The translations under genes were made by a program, and so were the position numbers. 64,000 bases of DNA from an uncultured Bacteroidota bacterium (GTDB lineage: Bacteria; Bacteroidota; Bacteroidia; Bacteroidales; F082), in contig UQNO01000002.1 of the NCBI GenBank assembly GCA_900542475.1, forward strand, positions 1-64,000. The letters are read 5' to 3'. Positions 1-8,465 of this stretch are shown piece after piece. The notes beneath the pieces were generated by a model, which searched no databases, was not told the DNA's origin, and saw only the letters and a list, made by a program, of their open reading frames with translations. The first letter of the stretch is position 1. The number at the start of each line of letters is the position of its first letter.

Positions 1-2
1 CG

Positions 3-449
3 ACAACGAACCAAGAGGGGCGATTTTTTATCAAGTCGAAGTCAATCGACACTTTATGGGTCAGCTGTGTGGGCTTTGACAGGCTGCGCGTGCCGGTTTC
101 AAAAGACGAGTTTTTAGATAAAGAATTGGTAATCAAATTGATACGCAGTGATATCATGCTTGATTCGGTGGAGATTTATCCTTATCCGCTTTATGAAGAT
201 TTTATAAGAGATATCATAAAAATGCCGTCGCAAAGAGTTTTTGTGCCGGGAGTTTCGAAAATAGATGATGAAAAGCAGATTTACAAGAAACCTCTAAAAG
301 ATCCTCCGGCAAGCATAACAAACCCTGTTTCGTTGATTTATCAAAAGTTCAATAAACGAGAGCGGTTCAAGCGAAAACTACAGCAAAACCGCAAAAAGTT
401 CAACCGCAAAATGGAGCGAATTGGCGCCGACTCATTAATGATTCCATAA
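3..449 (+). CDS. C-terminal part of a surface protein with a carboxypeptidase-regulatory-like domain (partial)
   Basis: The reading frame is open to the left edge, so only the last 148 codons are visible. The visible start resembles the end of a carboxypeptidase-D regulatory-like beta-sandwich (N-x-E-G-x-F, then D-T-L-W-V-S-x-V-G-F, then a V-x-I-Y-P-Y-P-L-Y-E-D-F strand), a fold common in Bacteroidota exported proteins. After that comes a basic, low-complexity C-terminus rich in R and K. Its 3' end overlaps the 3' end of the convergent gene at 400-1350 by 50 bp. The function of the whole protein cannot be judged from the fragment; the domain call is inferred from pattern only. Confidence 0.55.
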   Translation, partial: TTNQEGRFFIKSKSIDTLWVSCVGFDRLRVPVSKDEFLDKELVIKLIRSDIMLDSVEIYPYPLYEDFIRDIIKMPSQRVFVPGVSKIDDEKQIYKKPLKDPPASITNPVSLIYQKFNKRERFKRKLQQNRKKFNRKMERIGADSLMIP

Positions 450-1350
450 CACTATATAAATCTTCGCCTCCGCCAAGTATTTCGAGGCATTTCTGCGAGC
501 GCACGAAAACGTTGTGATACGATTTCCCGGTGACGGCGGCAACATGTTTGTTGTCAAGGCCGAGGAGGTAAAGGCAGAAAGGAAGCTCGTCGGACTTTTT
601 CAGACGACGTTTTCTCTTTATTATGCTCCGCAATGCACCATTCAACTCCTTGTCAAACAACTCTATAAGATAAAGTCGCTCGTCGTTGCCCAACGTCAAC
701 TCGGGATATTTCAGCGTCGTTTTGATGTGTATCTGAGTTGTCGCGAACAGTTTTTTACATATCTCTTCGGTCTTGATTCTCCGCATTCCCTCCTCAAAAG
801 AAACCGGTTCGCGAGTTTTTGCACCCTTAAGTATCACCGATTGATTTTCAAGCGATTTTAGGTTTTTTTTCACAATTTTGAGTTCTGCATTTATTTTTCT
901 AATCTTACCATGGAGTGTGTCAATATACCGGTCTTTTATGTCGATTTCATTTAAATGCTTTCTTTTTCTGATTTTGCACACGACAAAAAACACAACCACA
1001 AGTATAATTATACCTACAGTAAGTGCCATGATTATTTTGAGCCGCAAATCTCTTATTTCCACCTTATGCTTATCGGCTTCATACTGTTCATACATTGCCA
1101 CAAGTTCGGCTTTAAGCGGCGCAAGCTCAAGTTCTTTGTTGGTTTCTTCGGCAAGATATGGGGCGTAATACGCTATTCGGTCGTTGTCGCCAATGATTTT
1201 TGAAATCGCAACGTTACGATTATCTCTCTGAAGAACCGAATAACGCAGAGGTGTCTCCTTTCCGGTATAAAGAGAAGATCGACGGCACGATTGCGACAGG
1301 AGGCACAAAAGTATCGCAAAAACGTAAAACAAGGCAACTTTTCTATTCAT
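400..1350 (-). CDS. Lipoprotein with one transmembrane segment, coiled coil and HTH-like C-terminus (membrane-bound regulator-like)
   Basis: Predicted 316 aa. An N-terminal lipoprotein signal (hydrophobic segment, then L-S-Q-S-C at about residue 22) is followed by a short periplasmic part, a strong transmembrane helix (about 105-127), a charged coiled coil (about 130-175) and a C-terminal region (about 245-305) with an L-P-F-C-L-Y-L-L-G-L-D helix and a turn-helix-like stretch. This resembles the C-termini of Bacteroidota membrane-anchored TPR/HTH proteins (DUF6377-like), but no TPRs are seen here. The family assignment is tentative. A CAAAGATA (minus-strand TATCTTTG) box lies only 5 nt before the ATG. 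The 3' end overlaps the convergent gene on the other strand. Confidence 0.7.
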   Translation of the reverse strand: MNRKVALFYVFAILLCLLSQSCRRSSLYTGKETPLRYSVLQRDNRNVAISKIIGDNDRIAYYAPYLAEETNKELELAPLKAELVAMYEQYEADKHKVEIRDLRLKIIMALTVGIIILVVVFFVVCKIRKRKHLNEIDIKDRYIDTLHGKIRKINAELKIVKKNLKSLENQSVILKGAKTREPVSFEEGMRRIKTEEICKKLFATTQIHIKTTLKYPELTLGNDERLYLIELFDKELNGALRSIIKRKRRLKKSDELPFCLYLLGLDNKHVAAVTGKSYHNVFVRSQKCLEILGGGEDLYSVMESLMSRRQFAPFCG

Positions 1351-1354
1351 TTTG

Positions 1355-1362
1355 CAAAGATA
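1355..1362 (-). promoter_or_regulatory. Bacteroidota -7 box (TATCTTTG) for the gene ending at 400
   Basis: It matches the TAnnTTTG consensus on the minus strand and lies 5 nt upstream of the ATG. If used, the transcript would be almost leaderless. Confidence 0.45.
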
Positions 1363-1573
1363 ACAATAATTTTCAATACCAAACCAAAAATTTCGTCACA
1401 AAAAATATCGACAAAATTCGCATAACACCTTGTATTTTAATAAATTACAAATTTACACATCTTTCCATATCATTTTGAAATTCGTCACTAAACCCCGGTG
1501 TTTTCAGTTGAACCCGCAAAAACGTGTAATAAAATGTAATAGAAAATTTCGAAAAGTTGAAAAGTTTTGATAT

Positions 1574-1581
1574 ATTTTTGA
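1574..1581 (+). promoter_or_regulatory. Candidate -7 box (TATTTTTG) for the DUF3244-like gene
   Basis: TAnnTTTG match 49 nt before the ATG at 1630. The 1351-1629 region between the divergent genes is AT-rich and otherwise shows no feature. Confidence 0.45.
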
Positions 1582-1629
1582 AATGATTATAAATCAGCAA
1601 TAAAAGTTAAATCAAAAAAAGTTATAAGT

Positions 1630-1980
1630 ATGAAAAAAGTATTATTTCTATTATTTTTTGGGTTATTGTTCTCACAACAGTTTGCAATTGGAGGCACTCC
1701 TATACAAATTAGAAAAGTACAAAACAGCGATGAGGGAGCCCGAGCCCAAACAGCGAACATTGCTGTTGAGCTAAAAGAAACCACAATTGAGATAACGTTC
1801 TATTCTGATTGCGGTGCCACCGACATCGTTGTTGAGACAGCCTCTGGTGCTTTTGTCGCTTCAGCCTATTGCCCGAGCACTCCAGGATATTCGGAGTTGA
1901 CCATTTCAACACCAGGGAGTTATGTTTTAACCATTGCAACAAGTAATGGTATTTATAAAGGACAAATAATTATTAATTGA
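1630..1980 (+). CDS. Small secreted protein, DUF3244-like
   Basis: Predicted 116 aa with a clear signal peptide (M-K-K-V then a hydrophobic core, cleavage near residue 20-22). The mature part is a single beta-sandwich-like domain with the pattern L-K-E-T-T-I-E-I-T-F, an A-S-G-A-F-V-A-S-A-Y strand and a final Y-V-L-T-I-A-T-S-N-G-I-Y-K-G-Q strand. This resembles the DUF3244 family of short exported Bacteroidota proteins and the C-terminal sorting-like strands that end in a G-x-Y-x-G turn. The role is unknown. It is followed after 19 nt by a lipoprotein gene on the same strand, so the three genes 1630-3262 probably form one transcription unit. Confidence 0.65.
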   Translation: MKKVLFLLFFGLLFSQQFAIGGTPIQIRKVQNSDEGARAQTANIAVELKETTIEITFYSDCGATDIVVETASGAFVASAYCPSTPGYSELTISTPGSYVLTIATSNGIYKGQIIIN

Positions 1981-1999
1981 CAATTCAAAATTTAACATT

Positions 2000-2641
2000 A
2001 TGAACAAGAAAAGAATTTTTGCTGTATTAACAGCTTTAATCGTTGTAGCATTTGGAGTAGTAACATTCCATGCATGTAAGAAAAACAATGATATTAACAC
2101 ATCTACAGAAAGGATATCACAATCTCTTACAAATGAAAACAATTATTCATATAACTGGCCAACTAATAGTAATGAAGTTGATGAACTATTGTTAAAGTTA
2201 TACAATGTGTCTTATGACAAAGAAAGTATTTTTCAAAGAATATGGAAATGGATAAAAGCGCATACAGGTACGCATTTATTCGAAAATTGTCCTGGTAATA
2301 ATCCATGTGGACCTTGCCCAGGAATATGTTTGTTGTCGAAAGATAGTTATGATGTTTTTGTTCCTGTTGAAGAAGACTATAGTTTGACAAGGAACGAATA
2401 TGAAGATGGAGACAGATTGTTACAAATAGCATTATTAAATGATAGTGTGATGGCAATATCGTTTATTAATAACAATTTTACTATCGATGGTGTATTTTAT
2501 GTTCCAGAAGACTTTATGATTGGTGAATCCGCATCTAATTTATTTGGAAAAAATACCATCAAAGTATTGGAAGGAGAATATCCGGTCAGTTACACGCATG
2601 GTAAAAACGGAACAACCCTGGTTCATGTGGATGTAAGATAA
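2000..2641 (+). CDS. Putative lipoprotein, unknown function
   Basis: Predicted 213 aa. The N-terminus has a basic start, a hydrophobic stretch and a lipobox-like T-F-H-A-C near residue 26. Downstream is a Cys- and Pro-rich patch (N-C-P-G-N-N-P-C-G-P-C-P-G-I-C, about residues 98-112) with five cysteines that could form disulfides or bind metal. No family is recognised. It sits 3 nt before the next lipoprotein gene and is probably cotranscribed with it. Confidence 0.65.
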   Translation: MNKKRIFAVLTALIVVAFGVVTFHACKKNNDINTSTERISQSLTNENNYSYNWPTNSNEVDELLLKLYNVSYDKESIFQRIWKWIKAHTGTHLFENCPGNNPCGPCPGICLLSKDSYDVFVPVEEDYSLTRNEYEDGDRLLQIALLNDSVMAISFINNNFTIDGVFYVPEDFMIGESASNLFGKNTIKVLEGEYPVSYTHGKNGTTLVHVDVR

Positions 2642-2644
2642 AAT

Positions 2645-3262
2645 ATGCGAACAATCATAAAAATACTATTTACCATAGTCATTCAATCTATGGTCACATC
2701 TTGTTCGATGATGTGGGATTATGCAGTGTTACCTTTTTCAAAAGTCAACAAACCAACGGAAATAAAACTCGAAAAGTTTTATCCGGATTGTGATTATATT
2801 TGTTTTTCGATCGATACTATTTATAATAAGAATATTTTGCAAAGTGAGAGTTTTAGTATCAATATTTGGAAAATCGAACACAATAGCAATCAATCACCGA
2901 TGCAGACAATCATGTTTGACGCTAATGGCGATTGTGTTGGAGCATATGAATTCTGTTATGGGAATGCCAAGTATCTTGGTGTTTATGAATATATACCTAT
3001 TTTTAAAGAGAACAGATATAATAGCGTCATTTTAGACAGAATAAAACTTGTAAATTATATAAATATTACTGAAACAGACGAAGTTGTCAAAAGCAATCTT
3101 GAAAAAACCAGCAATAGTTTTGATTATACAATTGTGGCTGTTTGGACAGATCGCTATGGATATTATATGAAGCGCCATTTGCGTCAAATCATGAGATATG
3201 TCAACAAAAACAAAGATAATAAGAAATTCAGAGTTATATATTTACAGTTGAAAAACCAATAA
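2645..3262 (+). CDS. Putative lipoprotein, unknown function
   Basis: Predicted 205 aa with a lipoprotein signal (M-V-T-S-C near residue 20). The rest is a soluble beta-rich sequence without a family I recognise, ending in a basic stretch. Codon composition is AT-rich like its two upstream neighbours, which suggests that the three were acquired together. The stop codon (3260-3262) directly abuts the left end of the first IS256-type remnant, so the element inserted exactly at the 3' end of the gene. Confidence 0.6.
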   Translation: MRTIIKILFTIVIQSMVTSCSMMWDYAVLPFSKVNKPTEIKLEKFYPDCDYICFSIDTIYNKNILQSESFSINIWKIEHNSNQSPMQTIMFDANGDCVGAYEFCYGNAKYLGVYEYIPIFKENRYNSVILDRIKLVNYINITETDEVVKSNLEKTSNSFDYTIVAVWTDRYGYYMKRHLRQIMRYVNKNKDNKKFRVIYLQLKNQ

Positions 3263-3905
3263 GAGAGTGTAAATTAAACTGTGTCAGGCTATAATAAAAA
3301 GTAGAACGACAAAGTTTAATTAAAAATGGAAGAGAAAATAGACTACAAATTAGCAGCAGAGCAGCGGCGCAGCGGCAAGCCTCTGTTCGGAGAAGGCGGC
3401 GCACTGGCGCCATCCACTACAGGGTTAAGGACGAGAGCGGACGCGCCATATCACGTGCGATATACAACGTCTTGGGTGTTGACAAGGAGGGTCGCAAGGA
3501 TTTGCTCGGCATGTATGTAGCCAAGAGCGATGGCGCGAACTTCTGGCTGGAGGTTCTCACCGACCTGAAGAACCGAGGTGTCGAGGACATCATGATATGC
3601 TGTGTTGATGTGTTCAAAGACATACGCCGTCTGATATACACCACCAACACCGTCGAGGGCTATCACCGCCAGATACGCAAGGTGACGAAGAACAAGGGAG
3701 TGTTCCCGTCAGACACAGCGTTGGAAAAACTCGTCTGGCTGGCATACCGCAACATCTGCGAGAAATGGACATCGTCACTCTCCAACTGGGCGTTGATATC
3801 ACAACAATTAGCAATAAAATTTGGAAACAGATTTGAAATTATGTAATTTTGCATCGTGATTTAATCATGAAAACAAGTTTTGACACAGTTCAGATTACAC
3901 TACCC
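3263..3905 (+). mobile_element. Internally deleted IS256-family element, copy 1 (643 bp)
   Basis: The ends form imperfect inverted repeats: the left end carries AGTGTAAATTAAACTGTGTCA and the reverse complement of the right end carries AGTGTAATCTGAACTGTGTCA. The interior encodes three pieces of a mutator-type transposase. These are the N-terminus (M-E-E-K-I-D-Y-K-L-A-A-E-Q, from 3326), a central piece (V-K-D-E-S-G-R-A-I-S-R through C-C-V-D) and the C-terminus (Y-T-T-N-T-V-E-G-Y-H-R-Q-I-R-K-V). Two internal stretches are missing and the pieces are not all in one frame, so no active enzyme is made (the longest frame is 3472-3846). A second copy with the same deletions lies at 5475-6117. No target duplication is evident. 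Confidence 0.85.
3844..3851 (+). promoter_or_regulatory. Outward-facing -7 box (TAATTTTG) inside IS copy 1
   Basis: TAnnTTTG match near the right end, pointing out of the element. The next gene starts at 3922, only 17 nt past the element end, so this is the only visible candidate promoter for it. Confidence 0.45.
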
Positions 3906-3921
3906 TTTTATTAATTGTTAT

Positions 3922-5003
3922 ATGAAAAACAACATTGTATTAATTAGTATTTTTTTATTGGTCACGTCTTGTGCAAAACATTTTGACACCCCTAAAATAA
4001 TCAAAAACATATCATTGGATGAGAATCATGATGTTATTGCAATACCTAATGGGATTCATGACAATTATAATGTGTTAGTTTTACAATCACATAATAATCT
4101 TTCAGATATTACCATTGTGAGCTTTGATTCATCCGGGATTAATTGCAAAAACAAGATTAACTTTAGCAAAAACTTATATGGGTATTTCTTGTATTATAAA
4201 AATATTGATTCTATCATCTATTTCCCATTAACCGATGAAACAAATTCATTATTGATATATAATAACAGAGGGATACTGTGTGACGAAATCAATTTGCATC
4301 CAGCAGTCGCAGCAATGAACCCGAACACTGGCCTCAAATGTGCGGAGAACAATATATATTTGGGCAATTCAACTGAAAAATATGGTGTTGCCTACCCCAA
4401 TGAACGAGCGCAATATTATCGTGATGTCAAACCGGCATGCATTGTCGATTTAAAAAGTCGCAACATTTCAGTTTTTGGTGAATTTCCTGTTTATTATAAT
4501 AAAAACAATTATAGTTTTTATGATTGGTTCCCTGTAATTTGCCCTATGAAAGATAATTGTTGTGTTTTGTCGTTTGCCTGTGATGACAGTGTGTATGTTT
4601 ATAAAAATGGCATCAAAGAGAATGCTTTCGTGTGTAAAAGCAGGTTTATTGACAAATTTGTCCCATTTGATGACTCACAAGCATTCAACATGAGCTACTG
4701 TAGAAATTACACGCTGTCACAACCCAAATATTCCAATATAATACACAACATACATACTAACGAATATTATCGAGTTGCAGAACACGCAAAAAAATTGGCA
4801 ACAATGGTAGAATTATCGACGGTCAAAATCCCTCGTGGTCAATACTTGTTATGGATTCATCTTTTAAAGTAACAAAGGAGTACTATTTTAAACTTAACGA
4901 GTATTCTCCAAATATAATAATTCCAAGTAGAGAAGGGGTGTATTTACAAAAATATCCCAATAAAAAAGAAGATAGTTTAACGTTAACACTTTTTAAGTTT
5001 TAA
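3922..5003 (+). pseudogene. DUF4221-like lipoprotein, frameshifted at an A7 run
   Basis: The ATG at 3922 gives a lipoprotein signal (L-L-V-T-S-C, about residue 14) followed by a beta-propeller-like sequence typical of Bacteroidota DUF4221 lipoproteins. The first frame stops at 4872, and its last 25 or so residues do not look like the family. The -1 frame from 4794 runs to a stop at 5003 and reads like the expected C-terminus (W-S-I-L-V-M-D-S-S-F-K-V, then S-R-E-G-V-Y-L-Q-K-Y). The switch falls on A_AAA_AAA (4788-4794) in slippery-heptamer phase. It could be a simple decay mutation, a sequencing error, or slippage that restores about 360 aa. The gene is bracketed by the two IS256-type remnants. 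Confidence 0.65.
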
Positions 5004-5007
5004 GAAT

Positions 5008-5451
5008 ATGAAATTTTTTAAAATAATCATTATAATCTTCACAACGCTGTTTTTTGGATGCGAGCAATATTCAAAAGAAACTGAAAGTTTCCGTAAAGTA
5101 TTACAGAACTATGATATAGAAATACCTCACGACAAATATTGTTTTATAGTCATTCCTGTGTTCTCATGCCATGGATGCATCCAAAAAACATGGCTATGGC
5201 TTGAAGAAAATGTTTCTATAAAGAACAATTACAATATAACTATCCTCGATGGCGACAAAGATGATGCTTTTGTTAAAGACATTAACTGTGAATTATATTT
5301 CGATACATTGCAGGTTTTAAATAATGTGTGTTTTGATCTGGCAAATCCAACTATCATAAAAACCTATAATAAAAAAATCATATCAATAATTTCAATTGAT
5401 TCAAGATATATTTATGAGACACTGGATTGTGAACTTAAATACTTAATTTAA
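5008..5451 (+). CDS. Small lipoprotein with a CxxC motif (thioredoxin-like fold possible)
   Basis: Predicted 147 aa. A hydrophobic signal ends in L-F-F-G-C (residue about 18), so the protein is probably lipid-anchored. The V-I-P-V-F-S-C-H-G-C-I-Q-K-T segment (about residues 48-61) places a C-H-G-C motif after a hydrophobic strand, as in thioredoxin-like proteins. The rest (I-L-D-G-D-K-D-D, then N-P-T-I-I-K-T-Y) fits a short thioredoxin-like domain, but this is inference. It starts 4 nt after the restored stop of the DUF4221-like gene, so the pair looks cotranscribed. The IS remnant begins 23 nt downstream. Confidence 0.6.
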   Translation: MKFFKIIIIIFTTLFFGCEQYSKETESFRKVLQNYDIEIPHDKYCFIVIPVFSCHGCIQKTWLWLEENVSIKNNYNITILDGDKDDAFVKDINCELYFDTLQVLNNVCFDLANPTIIKTYNKKIISIISIDSRYIYETLDCELKYLI

Positions 5452-5474
5452 TAAAGGCTCTTTTGCTGCAAGGT

Positions 5475-6117
5475 GAGAGTGTAAATTAAACTGTGTCAGG
5501 CTACAATAAAAAGTAGAACGACAAAGTTTAATTAAAAATGGAAAAGAAAATAGACTACAAATTAGCAGCAGAGTAGCTGCGCAGCGGCAAGACTCTGTTC
5601 GGAGAAGGCGGCGCACTGGCGCCATCCACTACAGGGTTAAGGACGAGAGCGGACGCGCCATATCACGTGCGATATACAACGTCTTGGGTGTTGACAAGGA
5701 GGGTCGCAAGGATTTGCTCGGCATGTATGTAGCCAAGAGCGAGGGCGCGAACTTCTGGCTGGAGGTTCTCACCGACCTGAAGAACCGAGGTGTCGAGGAC
5801 ATCATGATATGCTGTGTTGATGTGTTCAAAGACATACGCCGTCTGATATACACCACCAACACCGTCGAGGGCTATCACCGCCAGATACGCAAGGTGACGA
5901 AGAACAAGGGAGTGTTCCCGTCAGACACAGCGTTGGAAAAACTCGTCTGGCTGGCATACCGCAACATCTGCGAGAAATGGACATCGTCACTCTCCAACTG
6001 GGCGTTGATATCACAACAATTAGCAATAAAATTTGGAAACAGATTTGAAATCATGTAATTTTGCATCGTGAGTTTATGATGGAATCAGACCTTGACACAG
6101 TTCAGATTACACTACCC
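5475..6117 (+). mobile_element. Internally deleted IS256-family element, copy 2 (643 bp)
   Basis: Nearly identical to 3263-3905: same length, same two internal deletions and same ends, in the same orientation. It differs by a few substitutions, one of which creates a TAG in the N-terminal remnant (GAG-TAG-CTG near 5573). The longest remaining frame is 5684-6058 and encodes the C-terminal transposase motif. The right end overlaps the 3' end of rnr by 16 nt. No target duplication was found by eye. Confidence 0.85.
6056..6063 (+). promoter_or_regulatory. Outward-facing -7 box (TAATTTTG) inside IS copy 2
   Basis: Same sequence as in copy 1. Here it points into the 3' end of the convergent rnr gene, so any transcript would be antisense to rnr. 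Confidence 0.4.
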
Positions 6118-8297
6118 GTATTTCTGTTTTGAAGTTTCCGTTTCGTACTCACCAAAGTGAAATCCATTTGTTTCTTGATTAAATCGACAGCTTCGATGCG
6201 GACTTTGACCTCGTCGCCGAGGCGGTAAATTTTGCCTGTTGACTGCCCGATGATGCGGAAATTCTCTTCGTCAAGATAATAATAATCATCGTCGAAGTTG
6301 TTATAGCGCACCATTCCCTCGCATTTGTTGTCTTTCAACTCAACGTAAATGCCCCATTTGCTGATGCCGGAGATGAGTCCGTCGAACACTTTGCCAATCT
6401 TATCCTGCAGATACTCAGCCTGTTTGTACTTCACCGACTCACGCTCCATCTCGGCGGCCTTGCGCTCCATCTCCGATGCGTGCTGACACAAAACCTCATA
6501 TTCTTTTTGACTCACACTCGGCTTGTTGTCAATCATATAACGTTCGATGAGACGATGAGCCATCAAATCGGGATAGCGTCGGATTGGCGAGGTGAAGTGC
6601 GTATAAAACGGGAACGCCAAGCCGTAATGTCCAATGTTAATAGTGCTGTAGAGAGCCTTCGCCATTGTCCTGAGCGCCACTGTCTCGACAAGATTTTTCT
6701 CGCCCTTGCCGTCAACGGCGTCAAACAAGGCGTTGTACGAACTCACCAGGTTCTCACGAGTGCTGATGTTCATCGAATAGCCAAGTCGCGACACAAGAGC
6801 GATAAAATCGTACAGTTTCTCGGGATTTGGCTCATCGTGCACACGATACACGAAGGTATATCCGTGATATTTCGAGTCTTTCTTGCCTATCGCCTCGGCT
6901 ACAGTCTTGTTGGCCAACAACATAAAGTCCTCGACAAGCATATTGGCTTCTTGCTGCACCTTCACATAAGTGTCGATAGGATGCATATTCTCGTCAAGGA
7001 CGAATTTCACCTCTTCGGAGTGAAAGTTGATAGAGCCTTGCGCCATGCGTTTTTCACGAAGTTTAGCAGCCAAGTTATTGAGTATCATCACTTCGTCTTT
7101 ATAATCCCCGTCGCCGCCTTCAATCATTGCCTGCACCTCTTCGTAGGCGAAGCGGCGGTTCGATTTTATTATCGTCTTGCCGATCCATTTATCGAGTATT
7201 TCTGCTTTGTCGTTCATTTCGAAGACTGCCGAGAACGTCAGTTTTTCCTCGTCGGGACGTAGTGAGCACACCACGTTGCAGAGTTTCTCCGGAAGCATAG
7301 GAATCGTTCTATCGACGAGATAGACCGATGTTCCTCTTTCCTGTGCCTCGCGGTCGATGGCGGAGCCTGGTTTCACATAATGCGACACGTCGGCGATATG
7401 CACGCCCACTTCGTGGTTTCCATTAGGCAGCCGGCGGTAAGATATGGCATCGTCGAAGTCTTTCGCGTCTTTAGGGTCGATGGTGATAGTTAGAATGTTT
7501 CTGAAATCGCGACGATTTTTTATTTCAGATGAAGGAATCTTATCTGAAATCTTGTTTGCCTCTTTCTCGACATTTTTGGGAAACTCCAATGGATATTCAT
7601 ATTCTAACAGTATCGACTGCATCTCGACGTTGTTCTCGCCCGGGTTGCCGAGCACTTTCACCACCTCGCCGAAAGGGTTGCGCGAGTTATCGGGCCAATC
7701 GGCAAGTTTCACTATGACTTTCTGGCCGTCTTTAGCACCTTTATATTTCCCGCGAGGGATAAAAAAGTTAAGCGGCATTGTCTTTCTGTCCGGCACCACA
7801 AAGGCGTAACCGTGTGACACCGAGAATATGCCGACATATTCTGCGCGGGCACGCTCGATGACTTCGACAATCTCGCCTTCGGTCTTTTTCGACTTACGTT
7901 TCGGGAACATCGCCACGCGCACCTTGTCGCCGTGAAGTGCCTTGCCGGTGTTGTTGGAGGAAATCCGTATGTCCTCTCCTCCGTCTTCCGGCACCACGTA
8001 AGCCTTGCCGGTGCTTTTCATGTCAACAGTTCCAACTACATATTGCGGCTTCGGACCGTATTCACTTATCAACTCGGGGTTCAATGTATATCTATATGGG
8101 TGATTTTCAATAAGTTGACCGTTCTCATGCAAAGTTCCGAGCACTTGAAATATCACGTCTTTGCCAGCAGCGTCGCGGACACCCATGATTTTAGCCAGCT
8201 GCTTGTAATTCATCGGCTTATAGGGGTGTTCGCCAAAAATTCGCAAGATAGTGTTGACAAAAGTGCTTAAGTTGTTTTTCTGTTTTTTCTTTGACAT
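6102..8297 (-). CDS. rnr: Ribonuclease R
   Basis: 3'-5' exoribonuclease of the RNB family (731 aa, usual length) that degrades structured RNA in the cytoplasm. In order: an N-terminal winged-helix-like part (about 1-90), cold-shock-type OB folds (about 90-240), the RNB catalytic domain with I-D-P-K-D-A-K-D-F-D-D-A (about 271-282, metal-binding aspartates present) and H-F-T-S-P-I-R-R-Y-P-D-L (about 565), and a C-terminal S1 domain (about 640-715). The last four residues G-S-V-I and the TGA lie inside IS copy 2, so the native C-terminal tail was replaced. This is probably harmless because the tail is variable in the family. Confidence 0.95.
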   Translation of the reverse strand: MSKKKQKNNLSTFVNTILRIFGEHPYKPMNYKQLAKIMGVRDAAGKDVIFQVLGTLHENGQLIENHPYRYTLNPELISEYGPKPQYVVGTVDMKSTGKAYVVPEDGGEDIRISSNNTGKALHGDKVRVAMFPKRKSKKTEGEIVEVIERARAEYVGIFSVSHGYAFVVPDRKTMPLNFFIPRGKYKGAKDGQKVIVKLADWPDNSRNPFGEVVKVLGNPGENNVEMQSILLEYEYPLEFPKNVEKEANKISDKIPSSEIKNRRDFRNILTITIDPKDAKDFDDAISYRRLPNGNHEVGVHIADVSHYVKPGSAIDREAQERGTSVYLVDRTIPMLPEKLCNVVCSLRPDEEKLTFSAVFEMNDKAEILDKWIGKTIIKSNRRFAYEEVQAMIEGGDGDYKDEVMILNNLAAKLREKRMAQGSINFHSEEVKFVLDENMHPIDTYVKVQQEANMLVEDFMLLANKTVAEAIGKKDSKYHGYTFVYRVHDEPNPEKLYDFIALVSRLGYSMNISTRENLVSSYNALFDAVDGKGEKNLVETVALRTMAKALYSTINIGHYGLAFPFYTHFTSPIRRYPDLMAHRLIERYMIDNKPSVSQKEYEVLCQHASEMERKAAEMERESVKYKQAEYLQDKIGKVFDGLISGISKWGIYVELKDNKCEGMVRYNNFDDDYYYLDEENFRIIGQSTGKIYRLGDEVKVRIEAVDLIKKQMDFTLVSTKRKLQNRNTGSVI

Positions 8298-8367
8298 AAT
8301 ACAATATTTTTTATCCTTTCCTCGTCATCTACGGGTGTTGGAGTTCGGCGATTTTCATAATATTTTG

Positions 8368-8375
8368 CAAAGATA
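8368..8375 (-). promoter_or_regulatory. -7 box (TATCTTTG) for rnr
   Basis: TAnnTTTG match on the minus strand, about 70 nt before the rnr start. Confidence 0.45.
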
Positions 8376-8465
8376 ATGGTTTTTTCATTATTTCACAACG
8401 GTTTTTTACATCCAACTTATGTAGATTTGCAGATTTGCCGGTCTTTAGCAAGCGGCAAGACAAAG

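Noticed and set aside
1351..1629. Riboswitch or small gene in the divergent gap
   Set aside because: AT-rich with no conserved aptamer-like structure or plausible frame; only promoter boxes are supported.
3472..3846. 124-aa ORF in the IS copies as a stand-alone gene
   Set aside because: It is a chimaera of central and C-terminal transposase pieces left by deletions, not a functional protein.
3255..3915. Target-site duplication around the IS256-type copies
   Set aside because: The 8-9 bp flanks of each copy, and across copies, do not match, so neither simple insertion nor composite transposition can be proven.
6480..7262. 260-aa ORF opposite rnr
   Set aside because: Shadow of the highly conserved rnr frame; it lacks a promoter box and any recognisable domain.
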